NCBI RefSeq assembly: GCF_035998675.1
Contig: NZ_DASYHI010000009.1
Coordinates: forward strand, 5,349 to 69,348
Reading direction: 5' to 3'
From: Telluribacter sp035998675
Lineage (GTDB): Bacteria > Bacteroidota > Bacteroidia > Cytophagales > Spirosomataceae
DNA: 64,000 nucleotides
The translations under genes were made by a program, and so were the position numbers. Below the pieces are notes generated by a model. That model saw only the letters and a list, made by a program, of their open reading frames with translations, was not told where the DNA came from and made no database searches. Below are positions 41,801-49,956 of this stretch, in pieces (position 1 is the first letter of the stretch; every line of letters begins with the position of its first letter).

Positions 41801-42330
41801 TCGGGCATGGCCTCGATGGCGTCCTGTAGGTCTTCGGCGTACTCTTTCAGTTGCTTTAGGGAATAGTTACCGGCTATGTTGATGTTCATGATCGGGAACT
41901 CTGAGAAATTTACATCCTGGGCCGTAGGGCCGGAGTCCAGCTTCTGGGGCAGGTCCCGCTTGGCTTTGTCGATGGCATCGCGCACCCGTTGCAGGGCCAC
42001 GGGTACGTCCACATCCGGGTTAAATTCAACCAGGATGACGGATACGTCCTGTAAGGCGTTGGACTTGATACGCTTTACCCCCGAGATGGACTTGAGCTGC
42101 TTCTCAATGGGTTTGTTGATGGTGTTCTCCACGTCGGCCGGGGCCGTACCGAAGTATACCGTATTGATGTAAACCTGCGGGATTTTGATGTCCGGAAACT
42201 GCTCCTTGGGCAGGTTGTTGTACACCACCAGCCCCGCCAGCGTAATAATAAACGTAAAGATGTAAATGGTGGTCCGGTTCTCTACGCACCAGTTGGTGAA
42301 GCTGAGGGACTTGTACTCATTAAATTTCAT
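38893..42330 (-). CDS. RND efflux pump inner-membrane permease (AcrB-like)
   Basis: This 1145-residue RND transporter has two sets of six helices and two large periplasmic loops. TM4 carries the proton-relay Asp pair in GIGLVVDDAIVVIENTHR (near residue 410). It is longer than the usual roughly 1040 residues, owing to an insert after the first six-helix set (about 500-580, KAIRRPVIVLGAAALVG plus another hydrophobic segment). Together with the genes upstream on the same strand it forms a tripartite drug, detergent or metabolite efflux pump. The substrate cannot be read. Confidence 0.9.
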   Translation of the reverse strand: MKFNEYKSLSFTNWCVENRTTIYIFTFIITLAGLVVYNNLPKEQFPDIKIPQVYINTVYFGTAPADVENTINKPIEKQLKSISGVKRIKSNALQDVSVILVEFNPDVDVPVALQRVRDAIDKAKRDLPQKLDSGPTAQDVNFSEFPIMNINIAGNYSLKQLKEYAEDLQDAIEAMPEISRVDIVGALNREVQINVDLARMQAAGLTFFDIQSAVQGENVNVSGGDLSVEGVRRTLRVKGEFNQVEEIANLRLRTGTGAIVRLGDVADVRDSFEEQQDFARLDNKSVVTLNVIKRAGANLITASDRIESTIDEYQENRFPQGLDIKITADQSERTRAELHDLINTVILGFIFVVLILMFFMGVRDAIFVGLSVPLSALVAVVLMPIIGPMVGTAFTLNTIVLFAFLLGIGLVVDDAIVVIENTHRLFNQHKDWTIQQAVKAAAGEVFVPVLSGTLTTIAPFFPLLFWPGIVGEFMKFLPLTLILTLMASLFVAYVMNPVFAVSFMGRHDEEKEGHDTSFKAIRRPVIVLGAAALVGYFIDRGVGNFLVFILGLYIFNHYILTPRILVPFQDRLLPSLKNNYRKLISWVIQGWRPVGAIAMMVVLLIFTFFLTGIVQPKVIFFPSGEPDYVYVYNKMPVGTDARITDSVTKVIEKKVFEVIEQNDAMSMVNSMISNVGKNAGDPSNPDRSATPHKSKVTVAFVPNEERQGRSTEALLIKIREALVGIPGSEISVEREANGPPTGKPISIEILGDDFATLQKLEKDVFQKIQESGIEGIDQLRSDLVTNKPEITIDIDRDKAQREGISSQQIAFAVRTALFGAEVSKFRDAEDEYPIMVRLKKDDREQIERLLSLNIVYRDMNSGGALRQVPVTSVADVRYSTTFSQINRKNQERIVTLGSDVLPGYNANEIVAQIQDVVEEMEVPNGYTIKMGGEQEDQQESMQFLMGAFGAAILLIYLILATQFNSVVKPFIIFFTIVLSLIGVLLGFMAFGKTFSVIMSGVGIIALAGIVVKNGILLIEFIDELRDRGYPLREAIIEGGAIRLNPVLLTASAAVLGLIPLALGLTIDFVSLFRDLDPHLVIGGDSAAFWNILAWTIIFGLTFSTVLTLVIVPCMYYVNERIRDKWFRKNKQAEAEPKELEAAPLV

Positions 42331-42420
42331 AATGTTTCCTGATTAGCTCCGAAGGGCAGGGCCTTCGGAGGCGTTGTTTTACTGTTTCACAACTGCACTT
42401 AATCCAGGTCGTGGCTACCC

Positions 42421-43554
42421 TTAGTAGCTGATCGCCTGTCCGTCAGCTACTTCCTGATAACCCAGCGTAATCAGTTGGTCACCAGTCTGAAGCCCTTCTA
42501 CTATTTCTACCTGTCCGTTGTAGCTCAGGCCCGTTTTTACGGTTTTGGCTTTGGCTACTTTCCGGTTGCCTTCGGTAGCCGCCACGTACACCACCTGACC
42601 CTTTTCGGTACTTTGTACCAGGTTCTGGTCTATGACCAGCGCGTCTTTCTTCACCGCGTCGTTGATCTGTACCTGCGCCAGCATGTTAGGCTTGATGTCA
42701 CTGCTGGAAGGCAGGTTAGCCTCAATCGTGAACGTACGGCTGAGCGGGTCAACGGTAGTACTTACAAAGGCTACCCGGGCATTGTACTTGCGGTTCAGGT
42801 CCGGAAAATTGATGATAACATCATCGCCCTTTTTAACACTTGCTACATAGGCGTCAGCGACCTTGGCCACTACTTTCAGGTTGCTCAGGTTTACAATGCG
42901 GGCAACTCCCATTCCCGGAGCGGCCATTTCACCTACCTTTACGTTGACTTTGTCCACTACGCCGGCCAGGGGAGATACTACCCGGGCCTGCGACAGTTGG
43001 GTATTCAGGGTAGACAGTCGCTTCTCGAGCGACTCTTTGTTGCTGGCGGCCTGCAGGTACTGCATTTCGGTACCTATTTTCTGATCCCACAGGTTTTTCT
43101 GCTTTTCATAAACGGTAGTAGCCAGGGACAGCTGGCTCTTTACTTCCTCAATTGACTGCCTCAAAATGCTGTCGTCTACCCGGGCCAGTACGGTACCAGC
43201 TTTTACATAATCGCCTTCCTTTACGTACACGGCCGTCAGGGCACCGCCCATCTGGGGCGTTACGAGTACGTTGTTTTTGGCATCAACAGTACCTTGTACT
43301 TCTACGTAGTGACGAAACGTGTTGTTGGCTACGGGGGTAACGGTTACGGCTTTTATACGGTTTTCGGCGGCTTTGGCCGGGTCCAGTTTCGCTAAATCGC
43401 CCTCCAGCGACTTGATCTTTTTATCCAGTTCGCGCTGCTCGGTCTTGAGCTTGGCCAGCTCTTCGCGCTTGGCTTCTACGCCTTCCTTTTTCTCGCCCCC
43501 ACAGGCGGCGAACAGGAAGCTAACTGCGGCTACTATAATGATATTGCTTTTCAT
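42421..43554 (-). CDS. RND efflux periplasmic adaptor (MFP) lipoprotein
   Basis: This 377-residue adaptor protein has a lipobox (LFAACG, Cys18). Residues about 25-60 form an unusual extra N-terminal coiled coil rich in Lys/Glu (KREELAKLKTEQRELDKKI), then come the lipoyl halves, an alpha-hairpin (about 135-190, SLATTVYEKQKNLWDQK) and beta-barrel domains. It connects the RND permease with a TolC channel. It sits 90 bp upstream of the permease gene on the same strand. Confidence 0.88.
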   Translation of the reverse strand: MKSNIIIVAAVSFLFAACGGEKKEGVEAKREELAKLKTEQRELDKKIKSLEGDLAKLDPAKAAENRIKAVTVTPVANNTFRHYVEVQGTVDAKNNVLVTPQMGGALTAVYVKEGDYVKAGTVLARVDDSILRQSIEEVKSQLSLATTVYEKQKNLWDQKIGTEMQYLQAASNKESLEKRLSTLNTQLSQARVVSPLAGVVDKVNVKVGEMAAPGMGVARIVNLSNLKVVAKVADAYVASVKKGDDVIINFPDLNRKYNARVAFVSTTVDPLSRTFTIEANLPSSSDIKPNMLAQVQINDAVKKDALVIDQNLVQSTEKGQVVYVAATEGNRKVAKAKTVKTGLSYNGQVEIVEGLQTGDQLITLGYQEVADGQAISY

Positions 43555-43603
43555 GAGTGTTATGACAGGCTATTTCTGTGATGTATTTTGAAAGAAGGTT
43601 TAC

Positions 43604-44974
43604 TTAATTACCCGGGTCGGCGGTATATAGTACCCCCAGCGATTTGCTCAGGTCCACCTTGGCGATGAGCAGGTCGTAGAGGGAAGCGTAGTAGTTGGTC
43701 TGGGATTCCCGGAACGATGACTCCGCCGTAATTACCTCAATATTGGAACCTACACCTTCCTGGTACTTGATCTTGGATACCCGCACTACCTCCTGGGCCA
43801 GCTCCACGTTGCGGCGCTGTGTTTCCAGGGTTTCGAGGGCATTCCGCAGGTTTATATTGGCTTGCTTAACCTGCAGGTCAATGGACTGCTCCAGCAGATT
43901 CTGCCCCAGCCGTACCTTATCCAGGGTAATGCGGGCTTGCTGTAGCCGGTAGTGCTTAGACATTCCGTCAAAGATGGGGATCTGTACGTTGATGCCCAAC
44001 AGGGAGTTATTAAACCAGCGGCTCGTAAACAGGTTGCCTAGTTCATCACGGCCGTTGTTGTGGCCGTACGTAAGTACACCCGCCACCGAGGGCAGGTACC
44101 CGCTTTTGATATTCTGTATATCCAGCTCGGCCAGCTTGCCCTGGGTGTTCAGTACCGAGTACTCAACCCGGTTGGTATAGGTAATTACCGCCTCCGAAGC
44201 CGCCTTGATTTCTGCCAGATCCAGTTCGGTAATTTTTTCTTCCAGATAAATTTTTTCGGTCAGGGGCATACCCATCTGGTACTTAAGTAGCTCGTAGCTC
44301 AGCTCAATCAGGTTTTGTACCTTCTGCCGCTCGGTCCGGAGGTTGTTGAGTTGTACTTCCAGCCGGTTTACATCAATCAGTTCCACAAAACCGCTCTGAT
44401 TCAAGGCCCGGGTATCGCGCAGCAGGGTGTCAAGCCGGGTAATATTCAGTCCCAGTACTTTGGCGCGCTCTTCGGCAACCAGCGCCGAGTAGTAGGCCTT
44501 GGTCACGGCTTCGGCTACAGTTACCTTCGACTGAACTACGTTTTTCTGGGCCAGCTCACGGTAGGTCGCGGCCGCCTTCAGCCCCACCAGGTAGGAACCG
44601 TTAAAGATCATCTGGTTCAGGGTTACACCGGCATTACCAGAGTACTTCACCCCAAAGGGCACTGCTATGGGTGGAGCGTTTTCTGGAGCACTCGAGTCCA
44701 GAAATCTGGCTGGCAGAAAGACTCGCTGAATAATTAAATTATCGTTAAAGCCAAGTTGTGCGTTGATTTGTGGGAGTCCGGCGGCCCGGATTTCCCCAAT
44801 ACGCGCCTCCGCCGAAAGAGCATCAAGCTGGGTACTTTTTATGTTAAGATTCTTGCTTAACGCGTAGTCAATAGCCTCCTGCAACGAGTAGCCAGCCTGA
44901 GCCCATAGCGGACTTATGCTTACTAACAGCGCAAGTGCCAGTAGTCCATTTCGTAGTAGTTTTACATGTTTCAT
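43604..44974 (-). CDS. TolC family outer membrane efflux channel
   Basis: This 456-residue protein has a signal peptide (ending W-A-Q near residue 26) and the two OEP repeats of TolC, each with long alpha-hairpins (GYSLQEAIDYALSKNLNIKS opening the first; YQEGVGSNIEVITAESSFRE in the last). It provides the exit duct of the RND system. Its start overlaps the TetR-gene stop (ATGA), and the adaptor follows after 49 bp. Confidence 0.9.
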   Translation of the reverse strand: MKHVKLLRNGLLALALLVSISPLWAQAGYSLQEAIDYALSKNLNIKSTQLDALSAEARIGEIRAAGLPQINAQLGFNDNLIIQRVFLPARFLDSSAPENAPPIAVPFGVKYSGNAGVTLNQMIFNGSYLVGLKAAATYRELAQKNVVQSKVTVAEAVTKAYYSALVAEERAKVLGLNITRLDTLLRDTRALNQSGFVELIDVNRLEVQLNNLRTERQKVQNLIELSYELLKYQMGMPLTEKIYLEEKITELDLAEIKAASEAVITYTNRVEYSVLNTQGKLAELDIQNIKSGYLPSVAGVLTYGHNNGRDELGNLFTSRWFNNSLLGINVQIPIFDGMSKHYRLQQARITLDKVRLGQNLLEQSIDLQVKQANINLRNALETLETQRRNVELAQEVVRVSKIKYQEGVGSNIEVITAESSFRESQTNYYASLYDLLIAKVDLSKSLGVLYTADPGN

Positions 44975-45591
44975 TGGATTTTTACTTCGGTTGCTGTTTG
45001 GTCTACGTATTGATTATATACTTGAAATCCTTTTTCGGTAAGCAGGCCCCGCAGGAAGTGATGCAGGAACTGAAGCTGTACATCGACCAAATTATAGCGG
45101 TCGGGCGGGAATACGGAGGTATCAAACCCCATTTCTATCTGCTCAATGTGCAGCCGGGCCAGCATATCCACGTTCAGGTCCGGCCGGTATAGCCCTTGTT
45201 CAATACCCTGTTCCAGATTTCTCCGGATGCTCTTGATAATATGCTGCTGCTTGTGGCTCTGAAACAACTCCCAGGCTTTATGGTGGTATTTTTTCAGGTC
45301 ATAAAGCAGTACGGGGTTTACGTTGGTCAGGGCAGTCCGTATGTACCTGGAGGCACTTATCACCTGATCAATGGGATTGGTAGCCTCACATTCCATGCGT
45401 TCCATGTCTTCTTTTTCACAGGCCAGCTCCTGCCTGATAACCTCTTCGATTATAGCGTCTTTATCCGGAAAATGCTGATAGATAGTCTTCTTGGAGATAC
45501 CTATCTCCCGGGCAATATCATCCATGGTTACACTTTTGATACCGTACTTATAAAATAACCCTACCGCTGCCTTTAGTATTCGTTCTTTCAC
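44971..45591 (-). CDS. TetR/AcrR family regulator of the efflux operon
   Basis: This 206-residue protein has an N-terminal TetR HTH (about 1-60): AAVGLFYKYGIKSVTMDDIA, then GISKKTIYQHFPDKDAI. The C-terminal ligand domain is of the type found with RND pumps in Bacteroidota. It is the first gene of the operon TetR-TolC-adaptor-permease and overlaps tolC by 4 bp, so it most likely represses its own operon. An inverted repeat at 45629-45658 is a candidate operator. Confidence 0.9.
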   Translation of the reverse strand: MKERILKAAVGLFYKYGIKSVTMDDIAREIGISKKTIYQHFPDKDAIIEEVIRQELACEKEDMERMECEATNPIDQVISASRYIRTALTNVNPVLLYDLKKYHHKAWELFQSHKQQHIIKSIRRNLEQGIEQGLYRPDLNVDMLARLHIEQIEMGFDTSVFPPDRYNLVDVQLQFLHHFLRGLLTEKGFQVYNQYVDQTATEVKIQ

Positions 45592-45628
45592 CTATCCTCT
45601 AATTGTAATTTTTTAATGCAAAGAACTG

Positions 45629-45658
45629 TGGAAACTTTCAAATAATTCAGGGTTTCCA
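45629..45658. promoter_or_regulatory. Candidate operator upstream of the TetR-RND operon
   Basis: TGGAAAC at 45629-45635 and GTTTCCA at 45652-45658 are exact inverted copies 16 nt apart, 38 bp upstream of the TetR start. The rest of the roughly 420-bp gap (45592-46011) is AT-rich and shows no gene; it must contain the arginine decarboxylase promoter. Confidence 0.3.
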
Positions 45659-46011
45659 TATTTTTTTTAGGTTAACATCGTTCAATTCTTCGTATTGGTT
45701 GTTTTCAAGGATAAGCGGTAAATTTCCTTTATAATTGGTATAAAATAATAATACTAAATTTTTGCACTTTTTTTATTTGTACTTTTAAGAGTTCGGACAA
45801 ACATAGCCCAGCGCGTGGGTGCTGGTCAACTATAATTAGACGAAACCCTTATAATGGCTTACGAACCATGAAAAAAGCGGGACAAAGTGTAAAGGGGGGG
45901 AATGATTTATATAGTAACCGTGTTAGGATTAGACGCAGTTTTTTGGGAAATTCGCACCCTTTAACTGCTTAGTAAATCAACGAATTAACATTTTAGGCAC
46001 CGTATAGAAGG

Positions 46012-47496
46012 ATGAAAAGCTACATTGACCTGATTCAGCAGACGTTTGAGTTTCCTACCATGGAATTTAACGTGGATGATAATGAATTGCTGTTCAACAA
46101 TGTACCTCTGATGGACATCATCAAGGAACATGGTACCCCCCTTAAGCTGAATTACCTTCCCAAAATCGGCGAACACATTGAAAACGCCCGGATGTTTTTC
46201 CGGAACGCTTTCAAACGCCACAATTACAAGGGAAGCTATACTTATTGCTATTGTACCAAATCGTCGCACTTCAGCTTTGTGCTGGAAGAAGCGCTCAAAC
46301 ATAATATTCACCTTGAAACGTCATCGTCTTTTGATGTACCCATTATCAGAGAGCTGTACCGCCGGGGTAAGGTAAACAAGTCGACTTATATACTGGCCAA
46401 CGGCTACAAGCGGCCGCTGTATACCCAGTACCTGAGCGAGCTGATCAACGAAGGCTTTAACTGTATTCCGATCCTGGATAATCTAAAGGAGATCGAGTCG
46501 TACGAACAACTGGTTACGGCCGATTCGGTGAATCTGGGTATCCGGATTGCAACGGACGAAGAACCTAATTTTGCGTTCTATACGTCACGGTTGGGTATTC
46601 GCTACAACGATGTGCAGCAGCTGTATAAGGAAAAGATTGAGAATAATCCGAAGTTCAAGCTCAAAATGCTGCACTTCTTCATTAATACGGGCATCAAAGA
46701 CAGCGCGTACTACTGGAGCGAGCTAACCCGCTTTATGTTTAAGTACTGCGACATGGTCAAGATTTGTCCGGATCTGGATTCGATCGACATCGGCGGCGGG
46801 TTACCTATTCAGACGTCGCTGCAGTCCAACTACGACTATCAACAAATGATTGATGAAATCGTGGAGAACATTCAGTGGATCTGTAACAAGAACAACGTAC
46901 CGGTTCCGCATATTTTTACGGAGTTTGGCAGCTATACCGTGGGCGAAAGCGGCGCGGTCATTTATAAAGTCATTGACAAAAAGCTCCAGAACGACAAAGA
47001 GCTCTGGTACATGATCGACGGCTCGTTCATTACGCAGCTACCCGACTCGTGGGGGATGAATCAGAAGTATATCATGCTGCCGATCAACAACTGGGACAAC
47101 CCTTACCAGAAGGTAAACCTGGGCGGACTGACGTGCGACTCGCAGGATTTTTATAATACCGAGATGCACAGCGCCGACTTGTATATGCCTATTTTTGGGG
47201 AGGACGAAACGCAGTACATCGGCTTTTTCCACACGGGTGCTTACCAGGAGTCGCTGGGAGGTTACGGCGGAATTCAGCACTGCCTGATTCCGGCCCCCAA
47301 GCACGTACTGGTAGACCGCGACGACGATGGCCGTATTACAACGCGGGTATTCGCCGACGAGCAGGACAGCGAGATTATGTTACGCATCCTGGGCTTCCGT
47401 GATGAATCCTACGTGCGCAGCGAAACCCGGAACGGCAAAGCCGACGAGGCCGATGAAAAAGAGGCCGTTGCTGAACTGGCCGCTTCAAAAAATTAA
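46012..47496 (+). CDS. speA: Arginine decarboxylase (PLP fold III, Bacteroidota type)
   Basis: This 494-residue fold-III decarboxylase has the PLP-binding Lys83 in YCYCTKSSHF, the glycine loop DIGGGLPI near 262-269, HIFTEFGSYTVGESGA near 302-317 and a C-terminal active-site Cys in LTCDSQD near 378. It decarboxylates arginine to agmatine, the first step of the spermidine route. It lacks the long insertions of E. coli SpeA, as usual for this group. Its neighbour is a small lipoprotein gene, not an agmatine-utilising gene. A related carboxynorspermidine or diaminopimelate specificity is less likely. Confidence 0.83.
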   Translation: MKSYIDLIQQTFEFPTMEFNVDDNELLFNNVPLMDIIKEHGTPLKLNYLPKIGEHIENARMFFRNAFKRHNYKGSYTYCYCTKSSHFSFVLEEALKHNIHLETSSSFDVPIIRELYRRGKVNKSTYILANGYKRPLYTQYLSELINEGFNCIPILDNLKEIESYEQLVTADSVNLGIRIATDEEPNFAFYTSRLGIRYNDVQQLYKEKIENNPKFKLKMLHFFINTGIKDSAYYWSELTRFMFKYCDMVKICPDLDSIDIGGGLPIQTSLQSNYDYQQMIDEIVENIQWICNKNNVPVPHIFTEFGSYTVGESGAVIYKVIDKKLQNDKELWYMIDGSFITQLPDSWGMNQKYIMLPINNWDNPYQKVNLGGLTCDSQDFYNTEMHSADLYMPIFGEDETQYIGFFHTGAYQESLGGYGGIQHCLIPAPKHVLVDRDDDGRITTRVFADEQDSEIMLRILGFRDESYVRSETRNGKADEADEKEAVAELAASKN

Positions 47497-47638
47497 GCTG
47501 CTGGGATAACTTACATGCAGTGAAATCGTTATAAAGCAAGAGTCCGTACTGACTTACCGGTACTGACTCTGCTTTTATGGCATTAAGTTTGTTTCTTATT
47601 AATCAATAAAAGATAGATTTTACACTTTACTTCTTACG

Positions 47639-47764
47639 ATGAAAAAGGTTTTGTTAGTAGCGGCTGTGGGAGGAATGTTGTGGATGTCGTCCTGCACCCG
47701 TAAGGCGTGTCCGGCCTATGGTACTACTCAGGTTGAGCAGAGTACTGTTAAGCACCGCGCCTAA
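47639..47764 (+). CDS. Very small lipoprotein (41 residues)
   Basis: ATG at 47639 opens a 41-codon frame starting MKKVLLVAAVGGMLWMSSC, a textbook lipoprotein signal with the lipidated Cys at position 19. The mature part is only about 23 residues (TRKACPAYGTTQ, then V-E-Q-S-T-V-K-H-R-A). Tiny lipoproteins with a K-A-C-P-A-Y core occur in other Cytophagales, so this is probably real. It follows arginine decarboxylase and overlaps the convergent HAD gene by 4 bp. The function is unknown. Confidence 0.65.
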   Translation: MKKVLLVAAVGGMLWMSSCTRKACPAYGTTQVEQSTVKHRA

Positions 47765-48303
47765 ATCTTCTCCCGCCCGACAATCAGCCGGGCTGCTTCC
47801 AGCAGATTAAGCGCCGTATAGTCACCGGCCGGGGCATCGCCTTCGGTCAGGATATGTATGGTACGCACACCGGCTTTTTTTCCTGCCTCCATATCGCGCG
47901 CCCGGTCGCCAATCATCCAGGATTGAGACGGATCAATCGTGTATTTGGCAATGGCCTTTTCCAGCATCAGTGACTCGGGTTTACGCGACAGCGAGCGGGA
48001 ACTGTGCGCCGGATGGTGGGGCGCGAAATAAATAGCATCCAAAAGATTCCCACATTCTTCCTGCATACACTGGTGAATGGCGTGTACCGCCTCGTGCCCG
48101 TACATTCCTTTGGCAATACCCGCCTGATTGGTCACTACGATAAGCAGGTACCCTGCCTCTTTCAGGAGTTGAAGGCCCTCGGCCATTCCCACCGGAAACA
48201 CCAGGTCCTCAAGCCGGTGCATGTAATCACCAATCTCTTCATTAAGTACCCCGTCACGGTCCAGAAATACGCACTTATTTTTAGGGTTTTGCATATTTTG
48301 CAT
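47761..48303 (-). CDS. HAD-family D,D-heptose-1,7-bisphosphate phosphatase-like (GmhB-like)
   Basis: This 180-residue HAD hydrolase of the HisB/GmhB type has the nucleophile motif FLDRDGVLN (Asp15, Asp17), second motif VVTNQAGIAKG, and MIGDRARDMEAGKKAG near 140-155. GmhB enzymes remove the C7 phosphate of heptose bisphosphate in LPS-core synthesis. The zinc-binding Cys cluster that GmhB has in its CPHHP...C-x-C loop is missing here (APHHPAHSSRSLSRKPE), so the substrate may differ, or the zinc loop is simply lost. Met4 is an alternative start. Confidence 0.8.
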   Translation of the reverse strand: MQNMQNPKNKCVFLDRDGVLNEEIGDYMHRLEDLVFPVGMAEGLQLLKEAGYLLIVVTNQAGIAKGMYGHEAVHAIHQCMQEECGNLLDAIYFAPHHPAHSSRSLSRKPESLMLEKAIAKYTIDPSQSWMIGDRARDMEAGKKAGVRTIHILTEGDAPAGDYTALNLLEAARLIVGREKI

Positions 48304-48431
48304 TATTCATTCAGGCTATTGCTATTTCCTAATCCGAACTGGTGTTCCTATGGGCCAATACTTTTCCTTACCAACAGTCCACGGTAAATTTAGTTATTTA
48401 GAAGTACCAAAGGGCTTATAACCTACCACCT

Positions 48432-48821
48432 ATGCAGTTTACTCAAATTAAGGAAACCTGCCTCTACGTAAAGGACCTGGAACAGACCCGGGCTTTTTAT
48501 GAGGAGCAACTGGGGCTGGAGGTTATTTCATTCGTAGAAAACAGCCACGTATTTTTTAGGGCGGGTACTTCGGTCCTGCTGTGTTTCCTGCCCGAAGTAT
48601 CCCGCGCCAAGCAGTCTCCGCCTCCGCACTACGCCGAGGGCAAGCAGCACATTGCTTTTGAAGCGCCCCAGGGACAGTATGAAACGCTGCTAAGCGCAAT
48701 ACAGGAACGGGATATTAACGTGTATCACCACGAAGTATGGGCACGCGGGGCCCGATCCTTTTACTTCGACGACCCCGACGGCCATGTGCTGGAGGTGGTG
48801 GAAGCCGGTATGTGGGACTAA
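48432..48821 (+). CDS. VOC family (glyoxalase/dioxygenase fold) protein
   Basis: This 129-residue protein has the paired beta-alpha-beta3 VOC modules: CLYVKDLEQTRAFYEEQLGLEV in the first and HIAFEAPQGQYE to YFDDPDGHVLEVVE in the second. Possible metal ligands are His (HIAFE) and Glu (LEVVE); a ligand in the first module is not obvious. The substrate is unknown. It stands alone, convergent with hemE. Confidence 0.83.
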   Translation: MQFTQIKETCLYVKDLEQTRAFYEEQLGLEVISFVENSHVFFRAGTSVLLCFLPEVSRAKQSPPPHYAEGKQHIAFEAPQGQYETLLSAIQERDINVYHHEVWARGARSFYFDDPDGHVLEVVEAGMWD

Positions 48822-48836
48822 GAGTAGTCCTACTGG

Positions 48837-49865
48837 CTACCGCGCCGAGTACTCCTTCACCGCTTCAATAAAGCAACGTACCTTATCGGGGTCAGTATCG
48901 GGGTATACTCCGTGGCCTAAGTTGGCAATGTAACGCTGGGTCCCGAAAAGATCCACCATCTTTTTCACCTCCGCCCTGATCTGATCATAGGTAGCGTACA
49001 GCACGCAGGGGTCCAGGTTGCCCTGTAGGGTTTTGTCAGGAATCAGCTCACGCGACTCCGCCGCGTCCATGTTCCAGTCTAACCCAACTACCTCGCAGTT
49101 CAGCGCTCCGATTTCTTTACGGGCAAAGAAAGCACCTTTGGCAAACACCGTAACAGGTACTTCGTTAATAGCGTCACAAATCTGTTTGATGTAGGGTAGC
49201 GAAAAGGTCCTGTACTGCTCCGGCGACAGGATCCCCGCCCAGGAATCGAAAATCTGGAGCAGATTAGCACCCGCCACGGCCTGCGCTTTCAGGTAGGCAA
49301 TAGTACTGTCGGTAATTTTTTGTAGCAGGGCGTGCGAAAATTCCGGATCAGTATAAAGCAATTTTTTGGCAACGGAGAATGTCTTGGAGCCTTTGCCTTC
49401 GGTCATGTAGCAGAAAATGGTAAAGGGCGCTCCCGCGAAGCCTATGAGGGGTACCCGGCCGTTGAGGTCACGCTTCACAATCCGGATGGCTTCCAGCACG
49501 TAGCCCAGGTCACCCTCGGGGTCGGCTATTCGTAAAGAGTCCAGATCGGCGGAGGTACGTACGGTACGTGGGAATACGGGTCCGCGCTGCTCGACCATTT
49601 CGTAGGGCAGACCCATGCCTTCGGGTACCACCAGTATATCCGAAAAGATAATGGCCGCATCAACCCCCAGCAGGTCTACGGGCTGGATGGTAACCTCGGC
49701 GGCTAGCTCGGGCGTTGTAGCCAGTTGTATAAAACTACCCGCTTTCTCGCGGACGGCGCGGTATTCAGCCAGGATTCGGCCGGCCTGACGCATCATCCAT
49801 ACAGGTGTGCGCTCCACCTTTTCGCCCCGCGCCGCTCTTAGTAATAAGTCATTCTGTAAGTTCAT
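48837..49865 (-). CDS. hemE: Uroporphyrinogen decarboxylase
   Basis: This 342-residue protein has the N-terminal signature RTPVWMMRQAGRILAEYRAVR, the catalytic Asp in IIFSDILVVPEGMG, PLIGFAGAPFTI in the middle and GHGVYPDTDPDK near the C-terminus. It converts uroporphyrinogen III to coproporphyrinogen III in haem synthesis. The frame stays open for 64 more codons upstream, but family homology begins at MNLQND and a promoter -7 box (TACCTTTG, minus strand, 49870-49877) lies only a few bases before this ATG, so I start it at 49865. Confidence 0.93.
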   Translation of the reverse strand: MNLQNDLLLRAARGEKVERTPVWMMRQAGRILAEYRAVREKAGSFIQLATTPELAAEVTIQPVDLLGVDAAIIFSDILVVPEGMGLPYEMVEQRGPVFPRTVRTSADLDSLRIADPEGDLGYVLEAIRIVKRDLNGRVPLIGFAGAPFTIFCYMTEGKGSKTFSVAKKLLYTDPEFSHALLQKITDSTIAYLKAQAVAGANLLQIFDSWAGILSPEQYRTFSLPYIKQICDAINEVPVTVFAKGAFFARKEIGALNCEVVGLDWNMDAAESRELIPDKTLQGNLDPCVLYATYDQIRAEVKKMVDLFGTQRYIANLGHGVYPDTDPDKVRCFIEAVKEYSAR

Positions 49866-49869
49866 GCTG

Positions 49870-49877
49870 CAAAGGTA
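49870..49877 (-). promoter_or_regulatory. -7 promoter box of hemE
   Basis: The minus strand reads TACCTTTG, 4 bp before the chosen start codon. The transcript would have an extremely short leader or none. A -33 TTG at standard distance is not clear. Confidence 0.4.
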
Positions 49878-49956
49878 GTCAGAAAGGGTTTGTACCCGTT
49901 CACCAATTCTTTTAATAAATTTTGTTAGATTTCCCCTCCAATTAACCCTAACCACT

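Noticed and set aside
41026..41829. 267-residue plus-strand ORF
   Set aside because: It is antisense to the RND permease, with His/Tyr/Gln-rich composition typical of a shadow frame.
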